From Bacteroidota bacterium (lineage in GTDB: Bacteria > Bacteroidota > Ignavibacteria > Tepidaquicellales > Tepidaquicellaceae), in NCBI GenBank assembly GCA_018266875.1, contig JAFDZR010000009.1, positions 1-64,000 of the forward strand: a stretch of 64,000 nucleotides of DNA, written 5' to 3'. The notes below the pieces were generated by a model, which did not search any database, was not told the DNA's origin, and saw nothing but the letters and a program-made list of their open reading frames with translations. The translations under genes and the position numbers were made by a program. Of this stretch, positions 36,030 to 46,023 are shown one piece after another. Each line of letters begins with the position of its first letter. The first letter of the stretch is position 1.

Positions 36030-37141
36030 TATTCAAGCGTAATTCCCTCATCAATTTCATTTCTGTATGAGGAAATATTTAATAAAATACCGACTGCCAG
36101 AGCGCTGAATAAAATGGAAGTTCCGCCGTAACTTACAAAGGGCAGTGTAACTCCAGTCGTCGGGAATACTCCGCTCGCTACTGACATATTTACCGCTGCA
36201 TTCAGAACTATCATTGTAGTTATTCCGAATGCCATGTATTTCCCGAAATCATCATTGGTATCTTTTGCAATCCGGTATCCCCGCAGAAGAATTACAAAAA
36301 ATAAAGTCAGTATCAGGAATGTTCCTATAAATCCGTACTCTTCACCAATTATTGAAAAAATAAAATCACCGTGCGCTTCGGGAAGAAAATAATCCCTCTG
36401 ATTTGAATTTCCCGGTCCTATGCCTATCAGTCCTCCGTTACCGAATCCTATAAGCGCCTGCTGAAGCTGGTAACTTGATTCTCCGCCCGAACTGTATTCC
36501 GAATAAGACACTATTCTTTTTATTATGTAATCTTTTGACAGTATAAAAATTATCACAAACGGAAACAAAGACAACAGCGTGAAAAATATATGCTTCAGTT
36601 TGGCGTTTGAAAGAAACAGCATCGCAAGACATGTTGTGAAAATTATCAGCGCAACTGACAGATTCGGCTGAAGCAGGATAAGTCCTGATATCAGCAGCAC
36701 ATAGAATATAACAGGAAGATATCCCCTGTAAAGCAGATCCAGATAATCTTTCTTCTTTGCAAGCAGCAGTGAAACATAAATAACTATTGCATACCTCGCT
36801 AATTCTGACGGCTGAAAACTGAACGGTCCGAGATAAATCCATCTGCTCGCTCCCTTTAGTTCGCTGCCGTGAAACAAAGTTAAAATTAAAAGAACAATAA
36901 TTGTCCATAACAGGTATTTTGCAACGGACATGTAACTCCTGTAATCAATCTTTGCTGTTATAAAAATTAACGTCACGGCTATAATCACTTTTATCAGATG
37001 CTGCTTTATCAGATAATTGCTGTCCTGAAATTTGTCCAGTGCGAAAGTGGAACTTGCGCTGTAAACAGCCACTATACTGATTCCCATCAGAAGAAGTACT
37101 GGCAGTAATATCCAGATGTCTATTTTATATTTATGAGTCAA
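36029..37141 (-). CDS. ftsW: Septal peptidoglycan polymerase FtsW
   Basis: SEDS-family membrane glycosyltransferase of 370 residues with about ten membrane segments. Family motifs are AVYSASS (about 25-31), GASRWIYLGPFSFQPSE (about 97-113, the region with the catalytic residues) and PTTGVTLPFVSYGGTS (about 326-341). It works with FtsI, encoded in the same cluster. RodA is the alternative, but cluster position favours FtsW. It overlaps murD by 11 bases and murG by 1. Confidence 0.94.
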   Translation of the reverse strand: MTHKYKIDIWILLPVLLLMGISIVAVYSASSTFALDKFQDSNYLIKQHLIKVIIAVTLIFITAKIDYRSYMSVAKYLLWTIIVLLILTLFHGSELKGASRWIYLGPFSFQPSELARYAIVIYVSLLLAKKKDYLDLLYRGYLPVIFYVLLISGLILLQPNLSVALIIFTTCLAMLFLSNAKLKHIFFTLLSLFPFVIIFILSKDYIIKRIVSYSEYSSGGESSYQLQQALIGFGNGGLIGIGPGNSNQRDYFLPEAHGDFIFSIIGEEYGFIGTFLILTLFFVILLRGYRIAKDTNDDFGKYMAFGITTMIVLNAAVNMSVASGVFPTTGVTLPFVSYGGTSILFSALAVGILLNISSYRNEIDEGITLE

Positions 37142-38516
37142 GTTCCTGTAAATTATTTACAAACTTTTTAAATTCTTTTCCTCTGTGCTCGTAGCTGTCA
37201 AACATGTCAAAACTCTTGCATGCCGGAGACAGCAGTACAGTGTCGCCTTCCGAAGAATTCTCAAATGACAGTAATACCGCCTGCTCCATTGTATCCGCGC
37301 TCAGACACTTTACCCTTTTTGAAAAATATTCTGTGATCCTGTCTTTTGATTCTCCGATCGCTATTAGTAGTTTTACTTTTTCATTTATAAGTTTTTCAAC
37401 TGAGGAATAGTCATTTCCCTTCTCTCTTCCTCCCATAATCAGTATAAGATTATCTTCAAATGATTCAAGCGCTACAATGAGCGATTCTGTGTTTGTTGCT
37501 TTTGAATCATTGTAAAATCTGACTCCCTTCAGTTCTCTCACAAATTCTATCCTGTGCTCAACTCCTTTGAAATTTTTCAGAGTCTCTCTTATAATTTCTT
37601 TTTTTATGTCAAATGCTTTTGCCGCAATTACGGCCGCAAGCGAGTTGTAAAGATTATGGTTTCCCCTTATGTTGATTTCTCCTGTTTCCATTATTGCTTC
37701 ATTTATGTTTTTTGATTTGTCAAAGTAAATCACTGTATTTTCTTTTATCATGCATCCTGTTTCAATTCCTTCTGCCGTAAGGTCTTTCTTGATGCTGAAG
37801 TAAGCCTGTTTCGCTTTGGTCGACAGCAGATCATTTCTCAGGATCTCGTCATCAAAATTCACCGCTGCGACTTCGTCCTTTCCCTGATTTTTCCTTATCT
37901 TTTCTTTTGCATTCAGATAATTCTTAAAGCTCTTGTGCCAGTCCAGATGATCCGGAGTTATGTTCAGTATTACAGATACAACCGGTCTGAAATCCTCAGT
38001 ATTTTCCAGCTGAAAACTGCTGACTTCAAGCACTGCTACAGAATCTTCCTTCAGTCCGTCTGCAACTTCTGAAAAAGCCAGACCCACATTGCCGCAGACT
38101 TTTGTATCATATCCGGCGTTTCTGAATATCTCTCCTGTCAGAACTGTGGTAGTCGTCTTGCCGTTTGTTCCCGTGATCGCTATCACCGGACATCTGCAGA
38201 AGCTGAATGCGATCTCTATTTCCGAGCAGATCTTTTTACCGAGTTCAGATGCCTTCAGTATCACTCTGCTGTCGGGATGAATTCCCGGACTTACGATGAA
38301 AATATCATTTTCATATATTCTGTCCGAATGCCCGCCGGTTTCAAATTCTATATTCTGATCCAGAAGCAGTTTTCTGTTAAAGAACTTGAGAGTCTCTTCC
38401 GGATTCTCTTCGCTTAAAAATACTTTATATCCGTTTCTCTTAAGCATTGAAGCCGCTGCGACCCCGCTTCTGCCGGCGCCGAGTATTGTAAAAGAACGGT
38501 TTTTAAGATCCATCAT
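37131..38516 (-). CDS. murD: UDP-N-acetylmuramoylalanine-D-glutamate ligase
   Basis: Adds D-glutamate to the stem peptide. The 461-residue Mur ligase has LGAGRSGVAAA at 12-22, the ATP loop GTNGKTT (116-122) and the HRIEFV and NDSKATN segments (about 326 and 340) of MurD. The order of the preceding and following genes (mraY, ftsW) is the usual one. It overlaps mraY by 4 bases. Confidence 0.96.
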   Translation of the reverse strand: MMDLKNRSFTILGAGRSGVAAASMLKRNGYKVFLSEENPEETLKFFNRKLLLDQNIEFETGGHSDRIYENDIFIVSPGIHPDSRVILKASELGKKICSEIEIAFSFCRCPVIAITGTNGKTTTTVLTGEIFRNAGYDTKVCGNVGLAFSEVADGLKEDSVAVLEVSSFQLENTEDFRPVVSVILNITPDHLDWHKSFKNYLNAKEKIRKNQGKDEVAAVNFDDEILRNDLLSTKAKQAYFSIKKDLTAEGIETGCMIKENTVIYFDKSKNINEAIMETGEINIRGNHNLYNSLAAVIAAKAFDIKKEIIRETLKNFKGVEHRIEFVRELKGVRFYNDSKATNTESLIVALESFEDNLILIMGGREKGNDYSSVEKLINEKVKLLIAIGESKDRITEYFSKRVKCLSADTMEQAVLLSFENSSEGDTVLLSPACKSFDMFDSYEHRGKEFKKFVNNLQELDS

Positions 38517-39622
38517 CTTACCTTTAAAGAAGCAAGTGTCATAATAGCAAGGATCACGGCTATTATGTAAAATCTGATTACTATCTTAGGTTCGGGAATA
38601 CCCTTCATCTCAAAATGATGATGTATCGGAGCCATTCTGAATATTCTTCTGCCTTCGCCGTATTTTATTCTTGTATACTTAAAATAATATCTCTGCAAAA
38701 TTACTGACAATGCCTCAACAAAAAATATCCCGCCGAGAATGGGAAGCATAAATTCTTTTTTCACAAGAACGCATAATGTTCCGACCGCTCCTCCCAGAGC
38801 AAGCGATCCCGTATCTCCCATGAATACCTGCGCCGGATAGAAATTATACCAGAGAAATCCAAGCGCGGCTCCAACAAGTGCCGTGCAGTAAATTGCCAGT
38901 TCTCCGTTGCCTCTTAAATAAATGATGTTAAGATATTTTGATGTTTCAATATTTCCGGAAACGTAAGCTATTATTCCCAGTGTCAGAGCAACTATTCCTA
39001 CCGTTCCGACTGCCAGTCCGTCAAGACCGTCTGTAAAGTTCACGGCATTTGAAGTCGCCGTTACAATAAAAACAATTATCGGTATGTATGCATATGAAAA
39101 ATCGAATTCATATCCTTTCAGAAATGGTATTGTAGTTACCGAATGTATGCCGTCAAACTGCGGAAGATAAAAAACAGCAAGTCCGACTATCAGTCCAACG
39201 GTTAACTGTCCTAGCATCTTGTATCTTTCGGCAAGTCCCTTCTTGTATTTTTTAATTACTTTAAGATAATCATCAATGAATCCTACTGCGCCGAGCGCAA
39301 CAGTTACAAATAAAATTATCTGAACATAAATATTTCCAAGGTCGCCCCAGAGCAGAACCGGTATCAGCACAGAGATCAGTATTATGAATCCGCCCATGGT
39401 CGGCGTGCCTGCCTTTGACCAGTGGAACTGAGGACCGTCCTCCTTCCTTGCTTCGCCAATCTGCTTCTTCTGCAGTATCTTTATTATTCTCGGTCCTAAA
39501 ATAAAACTGATGAACAAAGCTGTAATAGCAGACAGAGCGGACCTGAATGTTATAAATCTGAATATATCAAATCCCGGAGGATTGAAATTCGCGTTTATGT
39601 ATTCTGCTAATTTATACAGCAT
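38513..39622 (-). CDS. mraY: Phospho-N-acetylmuramoyl-pentapeptide transferase
   Basis: Makes lipid I by moving phospho-MurNAc-pentapeptide onto undecaprenyl phosphate. The 369-residue integral membrane protein carries the catalytic FIDDYLK (about 115-121), NFTDGLDGLA (about 196-205) and the MAPIHHHFE motif (about 331-339) typical of MraY. About ten membrane segments. It lies 3 bases after murF. Confidence 0.97.
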   Translation of the reverse strand: MLYKLAEYINANFNPPGFDIFRFITFRSALSAITALFISFILGPRIIKILQKKQIGEARKEDGPQFHWSKAGTPTMGGFIILISVLIPVLLWGDLGNIYVQIILFVTVALGAVGFIDDYLKVIKKYKKGLAERYKMLGQLTVGLIVGLAVFYLPQFDGIHSVTTIPFLKGYEFDFSYAYIPIIVFIVTATSNAVNFTDGLDGLAVGTVGIVALTLGIIAYVSGNIETSKYLNIIYLRGNGELAIYCTALVGAALGFLWYNFYPAQVFMGDTGSLALGGAVGTLCVLVKKEFMLPILGGIFFVEALSVILQRYYFKYTRIKYGEGRRIFRMAPIHHHFEMKGIPEPKIVIRFYIIAVILAIMTLASLKVR

Positions 39623-39625
39623 AGT

Positions 39626-41017
39626 TTATTTTATTCCTGTTATTTTGTTAATTACCTCTTCCATCTTCATGCCTCTTGAACCTTTCACATAGATCACATC
39701 GCCGGGTCTTAAATTTCTCATCAGCATTTCAGACAGATCATTTTTGTCTTCAAAGTAAAAATTGTTCTTTATTTTTCCCGCTGCCTTAAATGTGTTGAAA
39801 GAAAATTTTCCGTATGTGTAAAGATTTTTAATTCCGGTTTTCACCGCAAACTTTCCTATCTCTGCATGCTCCGCTGCGCTGTTCTTCCCAAGCTCAAGCA
39901 TATCGGAAAGGACTGCGTACTTCTCACCTTTGTTACTGAATCCCGCCAGCGTTTCCAGCCCCATCCTTACCGATTCCGGATTGCTGTTGTAAGCATCATT
40001 GATGATCTTTACTCCTTTATGATCCGATACTTCCATTCTTTTTGATGAACTCTGTTTGAAATTCATCAGCGCTTCCCTGATCTGTTTCGGTTTTATGTCA
40101 AATGCCAGACCGGCTGCTGTTGCCGCCAGCCCGTTGTAAATTGAATGTTTGCCGAATGTTGAAACTGTTACTTTAAAATCTTCCGATCCGGATTTTATTT
40201 TAATCACCGGCTGATATTTTTTATTGTATCCTTCGAATGTTCCTGAAACATCGGATTTAAAATTATATGAATAAGAAATCACATCTGCATTCCTGATCTT
40301 TTTCGCCCTGTCTCTGATGTATTTATCATCAAAATTCATAAACACCTTTCCGGAGTTTTTATCCAGGTAATCGTATAATTCAAATTCAGCTCTGGCAACA
40401 CCGTCGAGGTCTTTGAAAAACTCGAGGTGTTCCTTTCCAATGTTTGTCACCATTCCGTGATCCGGTTTTGCAATTTCCATCAGATATTCCACTTCTTTAA
40501 AATGACTGCATCCCACTTCTAACACCGCCGCCTGATGAGACCTCTTAAGTTTCAAAAGAGTCAGAGGCAGACCGATATGATTGTTAAAATTTTCCGCTGT
40601 CTTCAGGACTTTGTATTTCTTTGAAAGCACTTCGGCTACAAGATCCTTTGTCGTCGTTTTTCCGTTGCTTCCGCCGATACAGAATACCGGTATGTTATAT
40701 TTACTCCTGTGAACGGCTGCAAACTGACCAAGCGCTTTTATTGTATCATTAACTGCCACCAGAGATATTCCCCTGAGTTTATTTTTATTTTTATTGTACC
40801 AGCTCCTGTTTACAACAGCCAGCCTGACTCCTTTACTGATCACTTCCTTCAGAAAATCATGAGCATCGTAGTTCTCTCCTTTTATCGCAAAAAAAATCTC
40901 ATTCTTTTTTACTTCTCTTGAATCTATTGAAACTCCAGCGAATCTGTTCAGTTGTTCTTTACCTGACTTGATCAGTACAGCCGAATTAACATTCAACAGA
41001 TCTTTTAATTCAGGCAT
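39626..41017 (-). CDS. murF: UDP-N-acetylmuramoyl-tripeptide-D-alanyl-D-alanine ligase
   Basis: Adds the D-Ala-D-Ala dipeptide to complete the pentapeptide precursor. The 463-residue protein has the MurF form of the ATP loop, GGSNGKTTTK (about 115-124), and the INDAYNSNPESV motif (about 335-346) that is diagnostic for MurF. It overlaps the end of murE by 8 bases. The D-Ala-D-Ala ligase gene is not in the window. Confidence 0.96.
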   Translation of the reverse strand: MPELKDLLNVNSAVLIKSGKEQLNRFAGVSIDSREVKKNEIFFAIKGENYDAHDFLKEVISKGVRLAVVNRSWYNKNKNKLRGISLVAVNDTIKALGQFAAVHRSKYNIPVFCIGGSNGKTTTKDLVAEVLSKKYKVLKTAENFNNHIGLPLTLLKLKRSHQAAVLEVGCSHFKEVEYLMEIAKPDHGMVTNIGKEHLEFFKDLDGVARAEFELYDYLDKNSGKVFMNFDDKYIRDRAKKIRNADVISYSYNFKSDVSGTFEGYNKKYQPVIKIKSGSEDFKVTVSTFGKHSIYNGLAATAAGLAFDIKPKQIREALMNFKQSSSKRMEVSDHKGVKIINDAYNSNPESVRMGLETLAGFSNKGEKYAVLSDMLELGKNSAAEHAEIGKFAVKTGIKNLYTYGKFSFNTFKAAGKIKNNFYFEDKNDLSEMLMRNLRPGDVIYVKGSRGMKMEEVINKITGIK

Positions 41018-42500
41018 TCTGTCCTGCTTTGTTTAAATATTTCATTACCATTTCTTTGTCATCAAAATGCGTCCGTACTCCCTTTACTTCCTGATATGTT
41101 TCATGACCTTTACCGCAAATCAGTATCAGATCGCCTTCACGGGAAATTCCAATTCCCTTTTTAATGGCTTCTTCACGGTTTTCAATGACTTCATATTCCG
41201 CCTCACCGCTTATTCCGTTTTTTATCTCGTCTATTATTTCCATGGGATCTTCAAATCTCGGATTATCTGAAGTCAATATGGAATAATCCGATAGCTCAGT
41301 TGCAAACTTTCCCATCACAGGTCTTTTCGTTCTGTCCCTGTTTCCGCCGCATCCGAATATTGTTATCAGATTTCCGTTTTTCCCTTCGCTGTTTAAAATT
41401 TCTCTTGCGGCTTCAATTGCATTTTTTAAGGAATCCGATGTATGCGAATAATCAATTACAGCAAGCGCTCCGTTGGGAAGGGGGATTCTGCTGAATCTTC
41501 CCGGAACTCCTTCGAATACTCTTACGGCTGACCGGATCTCATCAACGCTTACTCCGTAATTCAAGGCAACTCCTGCGGCGGCAAGAATATTATAAACATT
41601 GAACTTTCCGCCCAGATCAGATCTTATCTCCGTATTCTCTCCGTTTATTTTCATGTCAAAGCTAACTCCGCTCATGCTGAGCTTTACATTCCCAGCCTTT
41701 ATGTCACTTTCCGAATCTATTGCGTAAAATTTTTTCTCAGCAGCTGTATCTTCAAGAATTCTCTCTCCGTACTCATCATCCCTGTTTGAAAATGCAATGT
41801 TATTTTCATCCAGTGAATCGAACAGTATTTTTTTTGCTTCGAAATAATTATTCATGTCTTTATGAAAATCAAGATGCTCGCTTGTTAAATTCGTGAATAC
41901 CGCCGCATCATATTTCAGTCCGTAAACTCTGTCCATTGATAATGCAATCGATGAAACCTCCATTACACAGTATTCAATATTTTTTTTTACCATTTTATCA
42001 AGTATCATATTCATTTCAACAGAGTCAGGTGTCGTTAGTTTTGATTCATATTTCTCATCCCCGATCCTGTACTCAATGGTTCCTATCAGACCTGTATTAA
42101 ATCCGGCTTCTTTCAGCATCGACATGATCAGATAACTTGTTGTGGTCTTTCCGTTGGTTCCAGTTACTCCGATCAGTTTAAGCCCTGATGAAGGATCTCC
42201 GTAAAAAATCCCGCTCACCTCAGCCATGAACTTTCTGATGTTCTCAATTTTTTTCACAGGTACAGTTGTTTCAGCTCCGTATTCTTCCTCGCTGAAGATC
42301 AAAACCGCGCCTTTATCAATGGCTTCTTTGATGAATTTATTCCCGTCGCTTTTCATACCCCTGATCGCAAAGAAGATATTTCCCTGTACTACATTTCTGG
42401 AATCATAGCAAATCCCGGTGATCTCCCTGTCTTCATCAAAATGTAATTCATATTTCAAAGAACCGCTCCGGAGCTTACCGGATATTTCTGACAATTTCAT
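41010..42500 (-). CDS. murE: UDP-N-acetylmuramoyl-tripeptide synthetase (meso-diaminopimelate type)
   Basis: Adds the third residue of the stem peptide. The 496-residue Mur ligase has the ATP loop GTNGKTT (114-120), the GCGGNRDRTKRP motif (about 386-397) and DNPRFEDP (about 418-425). The DNPR form of that last motif is associated with meso-diaminopimelate as substrate, giving a Gram-negative type peptidoglycan. It starts 1 base after ftsI. Confidence 0.95.
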   Translation of the reverse strand: MKLSEISGKLRSGSLKYELHFDEDREITGICYDSRNVVQGNIFFAIRGMKSDGNKFIKEAIDKGAVLIFSEEEYGAETTVPVKKIENIRKFMAEVSGIFYGDPSSGLKLIGVTGTNGKTTTSYLIMSMLKEAGFNTGLIGTIEYRIGDEKYESKLTTPDSVEMNMILDKMVKKNIEYCVMEVSSIALSMDRVYGLKYDAAVFTNLTSEHLDFHKDMNNYFEAKKILFDSLDENNIAFSNRDDEYGERILEDTAAEKKFYAIDSESDIKAGNVKLSMSGVSFDMKINGENTEIRSDLGGKFNVYNILAAAGVALNYGVSVDEIRSAVRVFEGVPGRFSRIPLPNGALAVIDYSHTSDSLKNAIEAAREILNSEGKNGNLITIFGCGGNRDRTKRPVMGKFATELSDYSILTSDNPRFEDPMEIIDEIKNGISGEAEYEVIENREEAIKKGIGISREGDLILICGKGHETYQEVKGVRTHFDDKEMVMKYLNKAGQNA

Positions 42501-42501
42501 T

Positions 42502-44694
42502 TTAATCCTTACAGTATAATATTACTCTGGACTTAGGCAGTATCTTGTTCCCGTTATCCGGAGACTGACCTGTAACCTTTCCGCTTCCTATTATTTCAAC
42601 ATCAAGTCCTTCTGACAAAAGCAGATTGATTGCTTTTCTCAGACTAAGATTTTTCACGTCAGGGACAACAACAAGTCTGTCATCAGTGATCTTTGCGTCC
42701 TTTACTACAAGCTTTATCATGAGATCTTTACTGTTTTTTACATTCTGATTTGCTTCAGGAAACTGAGACTCTATTATCTTTGATTTGCTGCCCGGATTTA
42801 TTTCGGATTCATTTTCTATTACTTCATATTTCAGATTATTTTCAAAAAGGATATCCTTGGCATCTTCAAGTTTCAGATTTACAAAATTCGGGATGAAAAT
42901 ATTCCCAGCTGAATTTCCGTCGGCTGATGTTCTGCCAGGATCGTTTGATACATTTGAGACGGTTGAACTGCCTTCTTCGGGCGGTGCGGAGAAGCTGGAC
43001 AGATTGGAAAGACTCAATATTTTCGAAGCAATGTTTTTAAATACAGGCGCTGCGACCTTTCCGCCGTAATACTCTCCCGATTTCGGATTGTTCATAATAA
43101 CTGTGACAATGATCTTTGGATCATCGGCGGGAAAATATCCTACAAAAGATGAATTATGTGAATTGCTTTTATATTCGCCGTTTACAAGTCTCTGTGATGT
43201 TCCCGTCTTTCCCGCAATCTTTACGCCTTCAATCTTTGCGTCAGTTCCGGTTCCTCTTTCCACAACGCCGGTCAGCAGAGATGAAAGTGTTCTGGCTGTG
43301 TTTTCCGATATGATCTGTCTTAAGACCGTCGCTTTATTTTCAAACAAAGTGCCGCCGTTTGAAGCCGTTTCCTTTTTTATGATGAATGGTTTCATCATTA
43401 ATCCGTTATTTGCTACGGCTGAATACGCGTCTGTGATCTGCATTGCATTGACCATGACTTCGTATCCGATCGACATGTAAGGCAGCGTGAATCCTGAAAA
43501 CTCTACGGGTTTTTTCAAGAGACCTTTATTCTCTCCGGGAAGCTCGATCCCAGAACTTATTCCAAAGCCAAAATCCCTGGCATATTTATAAAATTTTTCA
43601 GATCCGATTTTCAAAGCTATTTTACTGAATCCGACATTGCTCGACTGCTCAAGCACCTGCTGAAAAGTCATGCTTGACGATCCGTGCACATCGCTGATCT
43701 TCATTCCCTTTATTTCATTGACGCTTTCGGTTGCAATTATGGAATTCTTGTCTTCAATCTTTTCTTCCAGCGCAGATGCAGCAGCTACAATTTTAAATGT
43801 GGAACCGGGCTCATAGATATCAGAGATGACAGCATTCTTCATGCCTATTGTATCTGCCGTTGAAATCCTGTTAGGATCAAAAGAAGGATAGGAGCTCATT
43901 GCAAGAATTTCCCCGGTCTTCACTGACATTACAATAACTTTCCCGCCGTCCGCATTGTTTTTCTTTACGCCTTCTGCAAGTTCTTCTTCTGCAATTCTCT
44001 GAATATTGATATCAATTGTCAGCACAAGATTATTACCGTTCTCCGGTTCTTTTCTCGGGAATTCAAGCGAAGGTCTGTTGTTTCCCTTGCCGTCCCGCTG
44101 CATTATTACAAAACCCTCTTTGCCGGCAAGTTCTTTTTCCATTGAAAGCTCAATCCCCATCTGACCCGTATTGTCAATATTTGTAAAGCCGAGTATCTGA
44201 GATGCGAGACTTCCGTAATTGTAAACTCTTTTTGGCTCTTTGAGAATTATTATTCCGTTCATGTTCAAAGTGTCAAGACCTGCTGTTTTGCCGTCGTCAA
44301 TTCTCCTTTCAAGATAAATGAAAGATGTGTTTGGCGCTTTAAGTTTTGCCAGATATTCATCACTGCTTTTACCGAATTTTTTCGAGAAGAAACCTGCAGC
44401 CATTTCCGGATCGTCAACCATATTGGGATCTGCTGCCACAGAATACTGATAAGAGTTAGATACCATGACATTCATATTTCTGTCAAAGATCAAACCTCTG
44501 TAAGGAGAAAGAACCACTTTGTTTTCATACTGCTTTTTTGCGGCTATCTTATACTTTTCAGATTCAAGGATCTGAACATTCACAAGCTTCAGCAGTATGG
44601 CAATAAATAACCCGAAGAATAAAAGAAAAATGAGATTGATCTTCCTTCTCTGTATAAGTTCTTTACCGGGTGATTTATAATTTTTAAACTGCAA
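42502..44694 (-). CDS. ftsI: Septal transpeptidase (class B PBP, FtsI) with two PASTA domains
   Basis: Cross-links septal peptidoglycan. The 730-residue protein has one membrane helix (about 20-41), a PBP dimerisation domain, and a transpeptidase domain with catalytic Ser298 (STFK, 298-301), the SSN motif (351-353) and KTGT (496-499). After a serine-rich linker (about 565-598), two PASTA domains follow (about 599-665 and 668-730, the second starting VVVPDVKNLSLRKA). PASTA domains bind muropeptides and are best known in Gram-positive PBPs and kinases, but occur on PBPs of this lineage too. Partner of FtsW. Confidence 0.95.
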   Translation of the reverse strand: MQFKNYKSPGKELIQRRKINLIFLLFFGLFIAILLKLVNVQILESEKYKIAAKKQYENKVVLSPYRGLIFDRNMNVMVSNSYQYSVAADPNMVDDPEMAAGFFSKKFGKSSDEYLAKLKAPNTSFIYLERRIDDGKTAGLDTLNMNGIIILKEPKRVYNYGSLASQILGFTNIDNTGQMGIELSMEKELAGKEGFVIMQRDGKGNNRPSLEFPRKEPENGNNLVLTIDINIQRIAEEELAEGVKKNNADGGKVIVMSVKTGEILAMSSYPSFDPNRISTADTIGMKNAVISDIYEPGSTFKIVAAASALEEKIEDKNSIIATESVNEIKGMKISDVHGSSSMTFQQVLEQSSNVGFSKIALKIGSEKFYKYARDFGFGISSGIELPGENKGLLKKPVEFSGFTLPYMSIGYEVMVNAMQITDAYSAVANNGLMMKPFIIKKETASNGGTLFENKATVLRQIISENTARTLSSLLTGVVERGTGTDAKIEGVKIAGKTGTSQRLVNGEYKSNSHNSSFVGYFPADDPKIIVTVIMNNPKSGEYYGGKVAAPVFKNIASKILSLSNLSSFSAPPEEGSSTVSNVSNDPGRTSADGNSAGNIFIPNFVNLKLEDAKDILFENNLKYEVIENESEINPGSKSKIIESQFPEANQNVKNSKDLMIKLVVKDAKITDDRLVVVPDVKNLSLRKAINLLLSEGLDVEIIGSGKVTGQSPDNGNKILPKSRVILYCKD

Positions 44695-44710
44695 TATATT
44701 AACGTAAAAT

Positions 44711-45019
44711 TTATTTCAAATCGGATTCTTTTATTGTTATGTTTTTAACTTCAGCTCCTGAATTGTCTTTATAGCTCAGCTCGAGTTTTTCATTCGCCAG
44801 TGAACTTACTCTGTCAAACGAAGACAGTTTCTCGGCTTCAGTAAGAAGCTGATCATTTTTCTGAACTGCTTTTCTCAGCTCTTCCCTGAGTTCATTGTTT
44901 CTTACCATTATCTGATTTACCTGGATAATGTTGTTAATGTAAATAACCAGAATTACGGATCCGATTATCAGACAGATCAGGAAATAAAAGATGGAAATTT
45001 TCTTCTTGGCTTTTTTCAT
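44711..45019 (-). CDS. ftsL: FtsL-like divisome protein
   Basis: The 102-residue bitopic protein has a basic N-terminus, one membrane helix (about 8-28) and a short coiled-coil (about 32-70, MVRNNELREELRKAVQKN). This architecture and the place between rsmH and ftsI match FtsL, which forms a complex with FtsQ and FtsB and activates FtsWI. FtsL sequences are poorly conserved, so the name rests on topology and position. Confidence 0.8.
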   Translation of the reverse strand: MKKAKKKISIFYFLICLIIGSVILVIYINNIIQVNQIMVRNNELREELRKAVQKNDQLLTEAEKLSSFDRVSSLANEKLELSYKDNSGAEVKNITIKESDLK

Positions 45020-45034
45020 TTTTTATTTTTTAAG

Positions 45035-45973
45035 TTAAATTTTTTCCGCTGCTCTTAGTTTTGCGCTTCTTGATCTGGGATTCGATCTTATCTCTTCCCT
45101 TTCAGGTACTATCGGCTTCTTTGTGAGAATTTTCAGAACCGGCTCGATCTCTTTGTCAAAGAACGGGTCATCGGTTTTTTCAAATTTTTTAACGCTGTCT
45201 CTGAAATAATTTTTTACAATCCTGTCTTCAAGCGAATGATATGAAACTATTACTATTCTACCTCCCGGTACAAGCGACTCCGTAGCATCAATCAGGACTC
45301 TCTCAAGATTCTTCAGCTCATTGTTAACTTCTATTCTCAGCGACTGAAAGATCTTTGCAAGAAAATCTATCAGATTCTTTTTCCCAATCTCGTATTCTTC
45401 TTTTACTGTATTCACCATATCAAAAGTGGTTTTGTATTTCTGTGATTTCCTTCTTTTATATACTGCCTCTGATAATCTTTCAGCATTACCGATGTCACCG
45501 AACTTCTCAAACAAAACTGAAAGATCTTCTTTGCTGTATGAATTAAGAATATCAGCTGCTGTTGCAGTATCACCTTTGTAAGCTCTCATATCAAGCGGAG
45601 TATCATTCATGAAACTGAATCCGTCCTCGGCATTAAGCTGATATGACGAAAGTCCGAGATCCAGTACGATCCCGCTGATTCTCTCATATCCCGAATCACT
45701 TATTATCTGTTTCAAATCGGCGAAATTTCCGTTAACAAATTCAATCCTGTCACTGTATGCAGAAAGTCTCTCCCGGGAAAAATCCAGAGCGTTTTCATCC
45801 TTGTCTACCGCAATCACTTTTCCTTTGAATGAAGGAATCTCACATATGAGTTTTGTGTATCCTCCGCCTCCGAGAGTTCCGTCAACTAAGACCTGTTCCG
45901 GAATCTTTTCGTTGATAAGATATTCAATTGCCTTATTTGAAAGAACGGGTATATGAAAGTTTTCATCTGCCAT
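45035..45973 (-). CDS. rsmH: 16S rRNA (cytosine-1402 N4)-methyltransferase
   Basis: Methylates C1402 of 16S rRNA. The 312-residue enzyme shows the SAM-binding DGTLGGGGYTK (about 31-41), the GIVLDLGLSSYQL motif (about 100-112), and the C-terminal SYHSLEDRIVKNYF (about 233-246), all diagnostic of RsmH/MraW. Second gene of the cluster, 50 bases after mraZ. Confidence 0.96.
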   Translation of the reverse strand: MADENFHIPVLSNKAIEYLINEKIPEQVLVDGTLGGGGYTKLICEIPSFKGKVIAVDKDENALDFSRERLSAYSDRIEFVNGNFADLKQIISDSGYERISGIVLDLGLSSYQLNAEDGFSFMNDTPLDMRAYKGDTATAADILNSYSKEDLSVLFEKFGDIGNAERLSEAVYKRRKSQKYKTTFDMVNTVKEEYEIGKKNLIDFLAKIFQSLRIEVNNELKNLERVLIDATESLVPGGRIVIVSYHSLEDRIVKNYFRDSVKKFEKTDDPFFDKEIEPVLKILTKKPIVPEREEIRSNPRSRSAKLRAAEKI

Positions 45974-46023
45974 TTCAAAAAATTCTTTACATATACTTTT
46001 TAAAAATCATCCGGCGTATTTTT

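Noticed and set aside
35278-36042. 254-codon open frame on the + strand
   Set aside because: Entirely antisense to murG, which has clear motifs on the - strand.
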